From positions 1 through 64,000 of the forward strand of contig NZ_LXEY01000007.1 in NCBI RefSeq assembly GCF_001657475.1: 64,000 nucleotides of DNA, given 5' to 3'. Both the position numbers and the translations under genes were made by a program. Shown one piece after another: positions 46,633 to 55,021 of this stretch (its first letter is position 1; each line of letters begins with the position of its first letter). Source of the stretch: Enteractinococcus helveticum. GTDB taxonomy: Bacteria > Actinomycetota > Actinomycetes > Actinomycetales > Micrococcaceae. The notes beneath the pieces were generated by a model. The model had not been told where the DNA came from. It made no database searches and saw only the letters and a program-made list of their open reading frames with translations.

Positions 46633-47529
46633 TTATTCGGTAAGTGTGACGACGGCAGTGCCGGAGGTATCAGAGGATTCGGTGAGTGCAACGAAGCGGT
46701 GGAAGATACCGCTGACGCATCGAGCGCTGCCACTACACGGCGGGGAAGCAGGATAGCTTGCACCCGAGAAGTTGTACCCGGTCAGCGTGACGGCTGCATA
46801 GCCGATGATTCGGTAGCGGCCATTATTGCCTTGGCCTGCTGCGGCGTCGAAGATCGGTAGGAAGACTTGTTGGCCAATGAATTGCCGTAGTGTCGCCGTA
46901 TTACATGACGGGTTATTGCCGGGATCAGATTTTGCCCAACCTTCTGTTACCCACGTGAGTGTTTCACAGGTGCTGTCACCGGGAGTCAGCCAGCCGAAAC
47001 CGCCCGGAATGGTGTTCGGCCCGGAGCCCCGACAGTTGTTATCTGAGGAGTACAGGACCTGTTGCGAGGCGGATTCTTCAAGGCCATCCAGAGCGCACCA
47101 GGAAAACGCTAGGGGAAGTGTGCCGGCAACGCTGGCTTGATCTTCCCACTGGGCGACGGCGGTTGCATGAATGGGCGTCGAATGGATACCTATGATGGGC
47201 GCGAACCAGTGTTCCCGAATCGTGCTGGTTTGCACTGTGACCGTACGGTCTGACACGTTGAGCGCAGTGACGGTGCCGGATGCGCCGTCACCATGAAAAT
47301 TTGCTTTCGTCATGGAGTCGGCGGTGATATTGGCGGTTGAGCAGTCGTTATGGGCACAATCCTGTGCAATAGCTAGAGCTGCTGCATCGGCTCCGGTTTG
47401 GAGCTGTTGTTTATCCAGATGCATGGCCCCGACGTCAATGGCCAGAGCTAGCATCGCCATCAAAGGCACCATGAGAATTGCGACAATGGTGCCAGATTGG
47501 CCGCGATCATTATTCTTTAGCCGTTGCAC
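46633..47529 (-). CDS. TadG-like pilus-assembly (TadE/G family) protein
   Basis: 298 residues. The start DRGQSGTIVAILMVPLMAML, LALAIDVGAMHLDKQQLQTG, ADAAALAIAQDCA is the Tad_N/TadG-like opening: a short basic stretch, one membrane helix, then a segment in which a pseudopilin-like helix continues. The rest is an extracellular, cysteine-containing domain (SWCALDGLEESASQQVLY, DSTCETLTWVTEGWAKSD, GYAAVTLTGYNFSG). Members are thought to be minor pilins or surface parts of the Tad machine. It overlaps tadE by 13 nt. Confidence 0.8.
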   Translation of the reverse strand: MQRLKNNDRGQSGTIVAILMVPLMAMLALAIDVGAMHLDKQQLQTGADAAALAIAQDCAHNDCSTANITADSMTKANFHGDGASGTVTALNVSDRTVTVQTSTIREHWFAPIIGIHSTPIHATAVAQWEDQASVAGTLPLAFSWCALDGLEESASQQVLYSSDNNCRGSGPNTIPGGFGWLTPGDSTCETLTWVTEGWAKSDPGNNPSCNTATLRQFIGQQVFLPIFDAAAGQGNNGRYRIIGYAAVTLTGYNFSGASYPASPPCSGSARCVSGIFHRFVALTESSDTSGTAVVTLTE

Positions 47530-47921
47530 CGCATGGTCCCTTTGCCGGTCAGAGTGATATTGCCAATGCCGCCGAGTAACTGCAGCGGATAGGTGATCGT
47601 TACCGTTGCGGTTTCAGAGGTGACGTTTTCCGCCGCCCCGCAAGCATCTGGCGTGATGTCGATGTGCGCATTCGTCAAGCTGACGGACGGCTGTGCCGAG
47701 TTGATCGCGGTTTCACGGGCGGCGGTTTGCGGGTCGGTCTGATTCGAGGCATTCGATAACGACACAACGCGCACCGCGTCCCGCGCCGCATTGGACAGCA
47801 CCGACTGAACATGAAATGCATGTCCGAAAGCCAAAATGCCCAACAGGAGGGCTACCAGGAGCGGAGCTACCAGTGCGAATTCCACGGCGGAAGCGCCGCG
47901 ATCGCGATTGTTTTCTACCAT
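47517..47921 (-). CDS. tadE: TadE-like pseudopilin
   Basis: 134 residues. It opens DRGASAVEFALVAPLLVALL, LGILAFGHAFHVQSVLSNAA, the TadE hallmark: a Gly followed by an E-containing hydrophobic helix like that of prepilins. The remainder is a small extracellular domain with one cysteine pair (PDACGAAENVTSETATVTIT ... MRCNG). The peptidase at 40810-41436 may process it. The start 47921 is chosen because AAAGGA lies 6 nt upstream, while an ATG at 47927 would sit on it. It follows the pilin gene after a large hairpin. Confidence 0.85.
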   Translation of the reverse strand: MVENNRDRGASAVEFALVAPLLVALLLGILAFGHAFHVQSVLSNAARDAVRVVSLSNASNQTDPQTAARETAINSAQPSVSLTNAHIDITPDACGAAENVTSETATVTITYPLQLLGGIGNITLTGKGTMRCNG

Positions 47922-47962
47922 GGACATTCCTTTCGCTCGTTGCTCGTGATGGTGAAATCATG

Positions 47963-48010
47963 CTTGTCGTTGCCGGTGACCCTGAGTGAAGTGCCACCGG
48001 CAACGACAAG
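47963..48010 (-). promoter_or_regulatory. Large hairpin between the pilin and tadE genes
   Basis: Perfect 16-bp arms CTTGTCGTTGCCGGTG (47963-47978) and CACCGGCAACGACAAG (47995-48010) with a 16-nt loop lie 16 bp after the flp stop. In the direction of transcription no T run follows. It therefore looks like an RNA-stabilising or attenuating hairpin that lets the pilin mRNA build up while passing some transcription to the machine genes. Confidence 0.7.
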
Positions 48011-48025
48011 TGATATTGAGTGGGT

Positions 48026-48256
48026 TTAGTTATCGGTTGCTGCGCCACTACCAGCGCCTGGAAGTACTTTCGATACGCTTTCGAATAATCCTTCAAGCTG
48101 GCCTCCGAGGGTGAGGACGGCGCCAATGATGACGACGGCGATGAGGCCGACCAGCAGACCGTATTCGACAGCGGTGGCGCCTCGGTCCTTGCGACCTTCG
48201 AAACGGTCGTTGACGAATGTCTGAAGTGTTGCGATGAGAGTGTAAATGCGGAGCAT
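48026..48256 (-). CDS. flp: Flp-type pilin
   Basis: 76 residues. The Flp/Fap signature is plain: KDRGATAVEYGLLVGLIAVV, IIGAVLTLGGQLEGLFESVS. The prepilin peptidase should cut between Gly and Ala of DRG-ATAVEYGLL, leaving Glu5 and the tyrosine in the mature N-terminus. A longish leader (about 26 residues) with basic residues precedes it, as usual for actinobacterial Flp pilins. It is the first gene of the Tad operon, with AAGGAA before the ATG, and a strong hairpin follows. Confidence 0.92.
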   Translation of the reverse strand: MLRIYTLIATLQTFVNDRFEGRKDRGATAVEYGLLVGLIAVVIIGAVLTLGGQLEGLFESVSKVLPGAGSGAATDN

Positions 48257-48303
48257 GGAAAGTTCCTTCTTGTGTGAGTTCGAGGGCCCAAGCCCTATGG
48301 CTA

Positions 48304-48333
48304 TGATCCCTAGTCAAGTGCAACTCGGGATCA
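48304..48333. promoter_or_regulatory. Inverted repeat upstream of the pilin gene
   Basis: The arms TGATCCC (48304-48310) and GGGATCA (48327-48333), 16 nt apart, lie about 50-75 bp before the flp start. This is the place where a regulator of the Tad operon could bind. The rest of the 304-bp divergent region between flp and the TetR gene is A/T-rich and holds no gene. Confidence 0.4.
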
Positions 48334-48525
48334 ATTCCAGTTTCCCAGAACTTTGCAGATCCAGCAAACTTTCATCGATTGTTTTTCAATTTTGAAGCTT
48401 ATTTTTGGGGTTTTCCTTTGTGTTTACAGCGAAAGTCCCGCGCTATATTACCGATCAGTAGCATGTTCGTGACTTTGATCACGGTGGGTGTTTTTTGGTT
48501 TCCGTAAATGTGCAGAAACAGCAAA

Positions 48526-48560
48526 ATTAAAGTTTCGCATGTTTGCGATACACTGACCCT
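48526..48560 (+). promoter_or_regulatory. Putative leaderless promoter and operator of the TetR-type gene
   Basis: TACACT at 48549-48554 is a good -10 box, with only 6 nt to the ATG at 48561, so the transcript would start at or next to the start codon. No Shine-Dalgarno site is present, in line with a leaderless mRNA. An inverted repeat TCGCA-TGTT-TGCGA (48535-48548) directly precedes the -10, as expected for self-repression by the TetR-type product. Confidence 0.55.
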
Positions 48561-49172
48561 ATGACCAAAGAACAGCCGGGTTTGCGAGAACTCAAAAAAC
48601 AGCTGACGCGCGAACAAATCGCGGCGGCTGCACTCAAATTAACGAAAGAAAAAGGACTCAGTCGGGTGACTATTGACGAGATTGCTCAAGAGGCATTCGT
48701 GTCGCCCCGGACCGTTTCAAACTACTTCCCAGTAAAAGAAGACGCTGTATTAGCAGCCGGACGGGTTGGCTTTGAAGCGATGCTTCGCGAATACAGCGCC
48801 GGCACTCAGCAGGGGAACCCGGTTGAAGAGTTGCGTCAGGTTTTTTCCAAGTATGCTCGCGAGCATCCTGAACATTTGCGAATGATTGCTGAGCTCGTTG
48901 AGCTCGAACGGCAAAACCCGACGTTAAAGCCTTTTCGTGTTGCCCAAGAGTCGGAACTTAGTGCAAATCTTAGCGAGCTTATCGCAGACCGGTTCGGCAC
49001 TGACCTGACGGAGGATCCATACCCCACTCTTGCCGCGGAAGCGGTGGTGTCGGCTATCACCACGTCCATGAATATTTGGTCGAAATGTAGTTGCACTGAG
49101 GACTGCCTGCCGGATCTTGTCGATACATCATTCAACATCGCCTCAACCGGCTACGCAGTCGCTAAGGATTAG
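48561..49172 (+). CDS. TetR-family transcriptional regulator
   Basis: 203 residues. The DNA-binding helix-turn-helix is at about 37-56 (RVTIDEIAQEAFVSPRTVSN, YFPVKEDAVLAAG), preceded by the usual helix (REQIAAAALKLTKEKGLS). The C-terminal ligand domain is helical and not assignable to a ligand. The start 48561 is chosen from the -10 box just upstream. A start at 48543 would lie inside the promoter. It is divergent from the Tad pilus operon and upstream of a serine hydrolase, either of which could be its target. Confidence 0.88.
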   Translation: MTKEQPGLRELKKQLTREQIAAAALKLTKEKGLSRVTIDEIAQEAFVSPRTVSNYFPVKEDAVLAAGRVGFEAMLREYSAGTQQGNPVEELRQVFSKYAREHPEHLRMIAELVELERQNPTLKPFRVAQESELSANLSELIADRFGTDLTEDPYPTLAAEAVVSAITTSMNIWSKCSCTEDCLPDLVDTSFNIASTGYAVAKD

Positions 49173-49426
49173 CCTTGCGGGGACGGTGTGGGGTTAAGCG
49201 CGACGCGGTTGACCTCAGGCGCCCGCGGTAATTGCAGAACAACCTACCCGCCAACTTCAACGACGTACACTCACGTATTGGTTTGTTGCGGATGTCGTCA
49301 ACGACATCTCAATTCAGCTGAACCCGCCATGCACGATCGGCTTTCGCAAGCGGAGAGCCACAGCTCCTCTTGTGCGATTCTTGTGTGGCTGTAGGCAACG
49401 CCGAACCCGCCACGTATCATGAGGAT

Positions 49427-50599
49427 ATGGACGCGACTTTTCGAGCGCGGTTGCGCGTTCTGCCCCTCGTGATAACTGCCCTGTTAGGGTTCGCAAGTTG
49501 TGCCAGTGCTGAGTCCGGTAACGACGCCGCATCGCTGTCGCAAACCCCCACCGAGCTTCCCGAAACCGTGCAGCAACCTTTGGCCGAAGCCCTGGATTCG
49601 TGGATGGATCGCTACGAAGTCCCCGGCGCCGCCGTCGCTGTCACCACGCCCGATGGAACCTGGTCAACAGTGCGAGGCGTGACTGACCTTGAAACCCAAG
49701 ATCCCATCACCGGCGATATGGTCTGGCCACTTCGCAGCGTCACCAAGTCTGTCGTCGTCACCGTGCTGCTCCAATTGGTTGATGAGGGCAAACTCAGCTT
49801 CGACGACCCCATCGGCACCTATATTGACGACGTGCCCAACGGCGATCAGATCACCCTGCGTCAGCTGGCCAACATGACCAGTGGGGTAGGGGACTACACG
49901 CGCTCGGAGTCGTTCGTGCACACGCTGGTCGAAAACCCCGCCCAGCACTTCACACTCGAAGCGCTCAACAGCTACGGCCTGGACGAGGGCTCACAGTTCG
50001 ACCCCGGCACCGACCATGTGTATTCCAATACCTCCACGAACTTGCTCGGCGTCGTCATTGAAGACGTCACCGGCCAACCCCTTGCCCGATCCATTGACGA
50101 GCGCATTGTCGATGAACTCGGCCTGACCGATACCGTCTACGCTGACTCCGACGACGACTGGCCGGCCCCACATGCCCAAGGCCACCAGCCGGCCGAGGGT
50201 GAGGTGGTACCGATCTTCAATAACTTCTCGTCCATGGGCGCATCCGGTGCCATGATCTCGACGACGGCGGACATGACCGTGTGGGCCAAGGCCCTGGCAA
50301 CCGGGGAGCTGATCTCGCCCGAGCTGCAGGAAGAACGCCTGGTCGGTGCGCCGTTGTCTGACGGTCCCGAGTACGACGAATACGCCGTTGGTATTGGTTC
50401 TCTCGAGAGCTGGTGGGGTCATACCGGTGAAGGCCTCGGCTTCACCGCGCTGGTCATGCACGACGAAGAGTCGGATTCCAGCGTGGTGATTTTCATGAAC
50501 ATCTCGCAGGCCGTCGAGATTTCGGATGGGGTGGAGACCGAGCGCCACGTTCCGACTGCACTGATGCGTGAGTACTCGCAGATTTTGACCCTGAGATGA
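49427..50599 (+). CDS. Serine hydrolase, beta-lactamase/DD-peptidase (class C-like) family, probable lipoprotein
   Basis: 390 residues. A signal sequence (LRVLPLVITALLGFASC) ends in a lipobox-like FASC at residue 25. The active-site motifs are SVTK (Ser104, Lys107, in MVWPLRSVTKSVV), YSN (Tyr199, in DHVYSNTS) and HTG near residue 330 (WWGHTGEG). Such proteins are extracytoplasmic peptidases or esterases, mostly of unknown substrate. The ATG at 49427 has no Shine-Dalgarno site, and TATCAT lies 6 nt before it, suggesting another leaderless gene. A wrecked relative without the catalytic serine lies at 4878-5100. Confidence 0.87.
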   Translation: MDATFRARLRVLPLVITALLGFASCASAESGNDAASLSQTPTELPETVQQPLAEALDSWMDRYEVPGAAVAVTTPDGTWSTVRGVTDLETQDPITGDMVWPLRSVTKSVVVTVLLQLVDEGKLSFDDPIGTYIDDVPNGDQITLRQLANMTSGVGDYTRSESFVHTLVENPAQHFTLEALNSYGLDEGSQFDPGTDHVYSNTSTNLLGVVIEDVTGQPLARSIDERIVDELGLTDTVYADSDDDWPAPHAQGHQPAEGEVVPIFNNFSSMGASGAMISTTADMTVWAKALATGELISPELQEERLVGAPLSDGPEYDEYAVGIGSLESWWGHTGEGLGFTALVMHDEESDSSVVIFMNISQAVEISDGVETERHVPTALMREYSQILTLR

Positions 50600-50958
50600 A
50601 TCAACGTTGATTGGTGGTGCAGGACACGGTGTGCCAAAGTACTGAGTTCCAGGAACAAAGTCATGAAGTTTTATTCGAAACCTAATAAATGTCACGTAAC
50701 CTACGCCTTGCTTTGAATGACATGACGGTGACGGAGTGGTGAGATTGGCATGTACGAGATCACTATCAGGTTGTGACTATTTTTGAGTCTTCGAAGATAC
50801 CTGCTCACGCATTGGCACGGCGTTCCTTTGGGAATAATAGGCAAAGGTATCGACCGGTGATCCCTGTCGTCCTTTACGATTTGTCTTGAAGCTAGCTGCT
50901 CGAGGGAGCAATACGTAGCAATAATTGGCCTAGATTATGGAGATGTCATACTGGCCTC
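50600..50958. other. Gap between the serine hydrolase and the second OLD/UvrD pair
   Basis: About 360 bp without a plausible gene. A 14-bp palindrome AATCAACGTTGATT overlaps the hydrolase stop region at 50599-50612. It may be chance or a regulator site. The promoter of the OLD-family gene should lie near the end, but no clear boxes stand out. Confidence 0.45.
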
Positions 50959-52560
50959 ATGATCGCCCGTGTTAAAGCTACTAACTATCGCTGCTTCAAA
51001 TCACTGGATTTTTCTCCAAACCCAGATCTCAACATAGTTGTTGGGGATAATGAAGCTGGGAAGTCAACGTTGCTCGAGGTCATTTCACTATTGATTAGTG
51101 GCAGAGTTCGCGGGAGGAGGGCATCTGAAGATCTTAATCCATATTGGTTTAACCATGACGCTGTGAAAGCCTTCTTCGAAGCACTTGACCGCAAGCAAAG
51201 TCCAGATTGGCCTGAAATTGATTTGGAAATTTTCTTTGAAGACGAGACCCCAGGAGTCGGTCGTCTTCGAGGAGTTTGGAACTCAGAAGCTAAAGAGTAT
51301 CCTGGCCTGAGATTGCAAGTCCAGCCTGACCCTGAACATTCAGCGGAGCTAGATGCCTACTCCTCTGAAGAAGATCTACCACGGTTGATTCCGTCGGATC
51401 TATATATGGTCACCTGGAAAGATTTCGCGGGCGAGATTATCTTGAGGCAACCGCGAGGTCTTGGGATTGCCCTAGTTAATAGCAATACCACTTGGTCCTA
51501 CTCAGGTGTCGATTACAAGCTTCGACAATTAATCCGTGATTTTGTCTCGCCACAGGAGAGTGCGAAGATCGCTCTGGATCATCGTAAGGCTAAGGCTGAG
51601 ATTACGAGCGGCATCCTTAGGGAAGTCAACGAAAGAATTGGCAAGGAAGATTCTTCCTTCGGAGTCAGCCTGCAGATGGATCAAAGCGCGTCGACGAATT
51701 GGGACGCTGTTGTTGCTCCACATATAGAAGAGACGCCCTTCTCGATGCTCGGACAAGGGCGTCAGGTATCAACGAAGATTGCACTTGCGATGAGTCGCAC
51801 TCCGGAGCAATCTCAATTCGTGTTAATTGAGGAACCCGAGAACCACTTATCTCACACTCAGCTCCAGCGAATGCTTCAGCAAGTTAATTCACTTGCTCAC
51901 GGCCGTCAACTTTTCGTTACAACGCATAGCTCCTTCGTACTGAACAGACTCGGATTAAAGTCTCTGCATCTAATGTACAAGTCCGAAATTGCGCAGCTGG
52001 ATACACCTGATATAACGAATGACACGAAAGAATATTTTCAAAAGCAATCGGGATATGACACATTACGGCTGGCGATCGGGAGCAAGGTAGTGATCGTCGA
52101 AGGACCCTCAGATGAAATGATCTTTAATCTGGCCTACAAGATTATTAAGGGCGTTGAGCCAAGAGATAATGCTATAGACGTTATCACCCTTGGCATACGT
52201 GGAAAAAGAGCGCTGGAGTTAGGGAAAGCACTTAACCGAAAAATGGCGGTACTTCGTGATAACGATGGTAAAGAACCGTCCTACTGGAAAGACGCTGCAG
52301 CTGATCTTCTTGAAACTGGGAAACGCGAATACTTCATTGGTGACGTGGATCTGGGCCGCACGCTTGAGTATCAAGTAGTAAATACTGGCGACAATGAAGC
52401 AAAGCTTCGAAAGATTCTTGGTCTCGGCGCAGAAGACAGCGTAGTTGAGACTATGGTCGGTGGCAAAACTGAGTGGGCATGGCGGGTAGCAGACAAAGAA
52501 GTGACGCTTAGCTGGCCACAGTATTTCATAGACGCAATCGAGTTCATACATGGCGACTGA
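50959..52560 (+). CDS. OLD-family AAA ATPase with TOPRIM nuclease, GajA-like (second copy)
   Basis: 533 residues, close to the usual GajA length. The ATPase part begins MIARVKATNYRCFKSLDF and has Walker A VVGDNEAGKSTLLE (29-36) and Walker B/signature VLIEEPENHLSHTQ near 290, then THSSFVLNRLG. The TOPRIM part has VVIVEGPSDEMIFN near 377 and AVLRDNDGKEPSYW near 431. With the overlapping UvrD-like gene it forms a second Gabija-like pair in the window. It shares only the family motifs with the protein at 2327-4612, so the two pairs are not recent copies of each other. Nuclease activity against phage DNA is inferred. Confidence 0.87.
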   Translation: MIARVKATNYRCFKSLDFSPNPDLNIVVGDNEAGKSTLLEVISLLISGRVRGRRASEDLNPYWFNHDAVKAFFEALDRKQSPDWPEIDLEIFFEDETPGVGRLRGVWNSEAKEYPGLRLQVQPDPEHSAELDAYSSEEDLPRLIPSDLYMVTWKDFAGEIILRQPRGLGIALVNSNTTWSYSGVDYKLRQLIRDFVSPQESAKIALDHRKAKAEITSGILREVNERIGKEDSSFGVSLQMDQSASTNWDAVVAPHIEETPFSMLGQGRQVSTKIALAMSRTPEQSQFVLIEEPENHLSHTQLQRMLQQVNSLAHGRQLFVTTHSSFVLNRLGLKSLHLMYKSEIAQLDTPDITNDTKEYFQKQSGYDTLRLAIGSKVVIVEGPSDEMIFNLAYKIIKGVEPRDNAIDVITLGIRGKRALELGKALNRKMAVLRDNDGKEPSYWKDAAADLLETGKREYFIGDVDLGRTLEYQVVNTGDNEAKLRKILGLGAEDSVVETMVGGKTEWAWRVADKEVTLSWPQYFIDAIEFIHGD

Positions 52561-53695
52561 GGTACAGCTTGCAGTGGCTGGAAGTGGTAAAACAAGGGAG
52601 ATCGTCGAGCGAATCAACGCGCAACCATCCGGGACGACTTCACTTGCTGTGACTTATACCCTGCAAGGCCAGGACGTAATCCGATCACGTCTCCCTAATC
52701 GATTATTGAGCGAGCACGAGACTATGGGATGGTTCTCGTTTCTCTCTCGTCACATCGTTCGGCCATATCTTCCATTGAAGTTCCCGGGCATCAACCCGCG
52801 AGGGCTCCATCCCGTGTACTCTCAGGATGATATTCCTCGGGGTCGTAGTGGATGGAAATACTACTATGACGATGATCATCAGCCATACAGCTCCAGATTG
52901 GCAACTCTTGCGAAGCTAATAATTGAATTGACCGCAGGTGCGCCTATAAAGCGACTTGAACGAATCTATGACTATATTTACATAGACGAATTTCAGGATT
53001 TGGGTGGTAATGACCTTGTCGTACTTGAAGGGCTCATGAACTCAAAAATCAATGTGTTGCTCGTCGGCGATGTGCGTCAAGCGGTGCTTGAAACCTCGCG
53101 ATCAGATCGACTTAACAAAGATTACCGTGGGGTAAAGATTGTTGATTGGTTCAGAAAGCGACAGGCAGCAGGACAATGCCATATTGTGCCAAACGATGTT
53201 ACAAATCGGTTTAATCAGAAAATTGCTGATTTTTCTGACTTCATTCACGACCCCAAACTATCGTTGCCGAATACGACGTCTGCATTCAGGGAGACTACAG
53301 GTCACGATGGAGTATTTCTGGTGGATGAACAACATGCTGATGCGTATTCTGCGAGTTTCGAACAACGTCCCACCGTATTGAGGTATCAAAGGAGCAGTCG
53401 CGGAGTACCAGATGGAGAGTTGCTAACTTTCGGAATGGCTAAAGGTATTACTCGTGATCGAGTAATTGTCTATGCAACGGGTCCATTTAGGAAACTACTA
53501 AAATCGCGTGAAGTTTTGGCGTCAAAATCCGCTTGCGGGTTCTATGTAGCGGTCACGAGAGCACGTTATAGTGTCGCGATAGTGACCACAGGTGCAGCAA
53601 AGGTGTTTGCGACGCTTCATCCTGATTTTCAAGGCAAAATCACTCTTTGGCAGCCGCAAGTTCCTGAAGAGCCAGATCTCTTCACCCTGATGTGA
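52550..53695 (+). CDS. Short UvrD-like helicase, GajB-like (second copy)
   Basis: 381 residues. Superfamily 1 motifs are Walker A AVAGSGKTREIVE at 8-15, motif II YIYIDEFQDLGG near 145, motif III LLVGDVRQA near 168, a reduced motif V MAKGITRDRVIVYATG near 294 and motif VI YVAVTRARYSVAIV near 332. It is shorter than GajB (about 500) and lacks room for the 2B and part of the 1B domains. It may act more as a DNA-end sensor or ATPase than a processive helicase. It overlaps the OLD-family gene by 11 nt, the same arrangement as the first pair, and the two would be translated together. Confidence 0.85.
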   Translation: MATEVQLAVAGSGKTREIVERINAQPSGTTSLAVTYTLQGQDVIRSRLPNRLLSEHETMGWFSFLSRHIVRPYLPLKFPGINPRGLHPVYSQDDIPRGRSGWKYYYDDDHQPYSSRLATLAKLIIELTAGAPIKRLERIYDYIYIDEFQDLGGNDLVVLEGLMNSKINVLLVGDVRQAVLETSRSDRLNKDYRGVKIVDWFRKRQAAGQCHIVPNDVTNRFNQKIADFSDFIHDPKLSLPNTTSAFRETTGHDGVFLVDEQHADAYSASFEQRPTVLRYQRSSRGVPDGELLTFGMAKGITRDRVIVYATGPFRKLLKSREVLASKSACGFYVAVTRARYSVAIVTTGAAKVFATLHPDFQGKITLWQPQVPEEPDLFTLM

Positions 53696-53945
53696 GCTAC
53701 TGCGTCGCTAGTGGGTATCACTATCGAACTGATTTTAGTGTGGAGCCGGGGTTTCACATCCAGGTCGTATTGGTGAACAAGCGGAACCGAGTCTCTCACA
53801 ACCAATCACCGCGCATCTTCGGTTCACTCCGGAACATGCCACCCGTAGTATTGGTTGATAACTGAGGAATCAACGACCGATACTTAGCGAGGAGTTCACG
53901 CAACCACGATCGGTCCGAGTTGGCAGACGGTTCCTCTGGGCGGAC

Positions 53946-54383
53946 ATGATCTTAGGTTTGGTGCACGCCTTCTGGAGTTTTTACTGGGCCTTCGGTGGCA
54001 CCTGGATGTTAGACACCGTCGGTCAATGGGCAGTGGTGAGCCAACTTGAACGACCTGTCCAAACCTTCCTTGTGCTGCTGGGCATCGGCCTGGCGAAAAC
54101 TGCGGCGGCGGTGATCCCCGTGGCAGTCGAATACGGCAAGCTCGGTGGCAGAAGATTTTGGCGACTAGTCAGCTGGGTAGGTGGCAGCGGACTCGTACTC
54201 TACGGCGGCGTTTACGCCGTCACCGCGTGGTTGGTACTCACCGGACTGGTGTCTCCAAGCACTGGTTACAATGAGCCAGTGATGCTCGGCCACGCTCTGC
54301 TGTGGGATCCATTGTTTTTCTTCTGGGGTTTGACGCTGGTGATCTCACTGGTCTTGACGCGACGTAGCCTACGTGCCCAGTAG
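53946..54383 (+). CDS. DUF3995 membrane protein
   Basis: 145 residues with four membrane helices. The DUF3995 signature is VHAFWSFYWAFGGTWMLDTV at the N-terminus, then the AAAVIPVAVEYG region and the last part with YNEPVMLGHALLWDPLFFFWG. The family's role is unknown. The ATG at 53946 has no proper Shine-Dalgarno site and falls close to the first helix. The frame is open back to 53862 without ATG, GTG or TTG, so the native N-terminus may be trimmed. It follows the second OLD/UvrD pair but nothing ties it to defence. Confidence 0.75.
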   Translation: MILGLVHAFWSFYWAFGGTWMLDTVGQWAVVSQLERPVQTFLVLLGIGLAKTAAAVIPVAVEYGKLGGRRFWRLVSWVGGSGLVLYGGVYAVTAWLVLTGLVSPSTGYNEPVMLGHALLWDPLFFFWGLTLVISLVLTRRSLRAQ

Positions 54384-54412
54384 TACATTTGTGTGGCGTT
54401 CTTGAAATTGAA

Positions 54413-55018
54413 ATGACTGAGTTTCGGATAGTAAGTGGAGCGAAAGCGGCTCGCTTGAACAAAGGTCCAGGAAGATTTGGAACATTCTATATTGGTAATG
54501 ATCCTACGAATTAGTTTTGTGAAGCGGAGTTCAACATCATAAAAAGAAGCTGGGCAGAAGGGCCAACATTAACACGCGGAAACATTGTCCTGTATAGCGA
54601 AGGCAATACATGGGATATCGGCGGAGAAATCCGTACATCTCAAGACGGAAGAACCATTTCTCTCCATCTAGACGACCTGGAAAACGTCAGCATCGAGCGA
54701 CTTCGATCCGTTTTGAGACGACTGGACGATCTAGGTCTTTCCATGGAAGTGGATATCGTCACTGAATTAGATGGAGACAGGGACATTGAATACCTTCCAA
54801 TATCAGGTGTTTCGTTCAGATTAGAGCAAGAGTCCTTGATAATGAAAGTTCGGTATTACGGGGATGAAGAACCCGGTCCGAGTTCAAAGACCGAAGAGCG
54901 AATCCAACCGTTCCTGAGCCGCAATAAGTATGAAATTCTTCGACTTGAAGAGGACCTAGACGACACAGGAAACTATAGATATGTATCGATAGAACTCAAA
55001 TTCGCCGTTCGAGGCTGA
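54413..55018 (+). pseudogene. Unknown protein paired with the AlbA_2 gene, interrupted by an in-frame TAG
   Basis: A single frame of 202 codons runs from the ATG at 54413 to the TGA at 55016 with one TAG at 54512-54514. Before it the frame reads MTEFRIVSGAKAARLNKGPG, RFGTFYIGNDPTN. After it come FNIIKRSWAEGPTL, NIVLYSEGNTWDIGGEI, LHLDDLENVSIERLRSVLRR and YLPISGVSFRLEQ. No family is recognised. After the TAG no ATG, GTG or TTG occurs in frame before 54713, so restart would lose a third of the protein. The next gene starts 3 nt after its stop. Either the gene is newly broken or the TAG is read through. Confidence 0.65.
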
Positions 55019-55021
55019 ACT

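Noticed and set aside
49991-50695. 234-codon minus-strand open frame over the serine hydrolase
   Set aside because: Lies opposite the conserved YSN and HTG motifs of the hydrolase; shadow frame.
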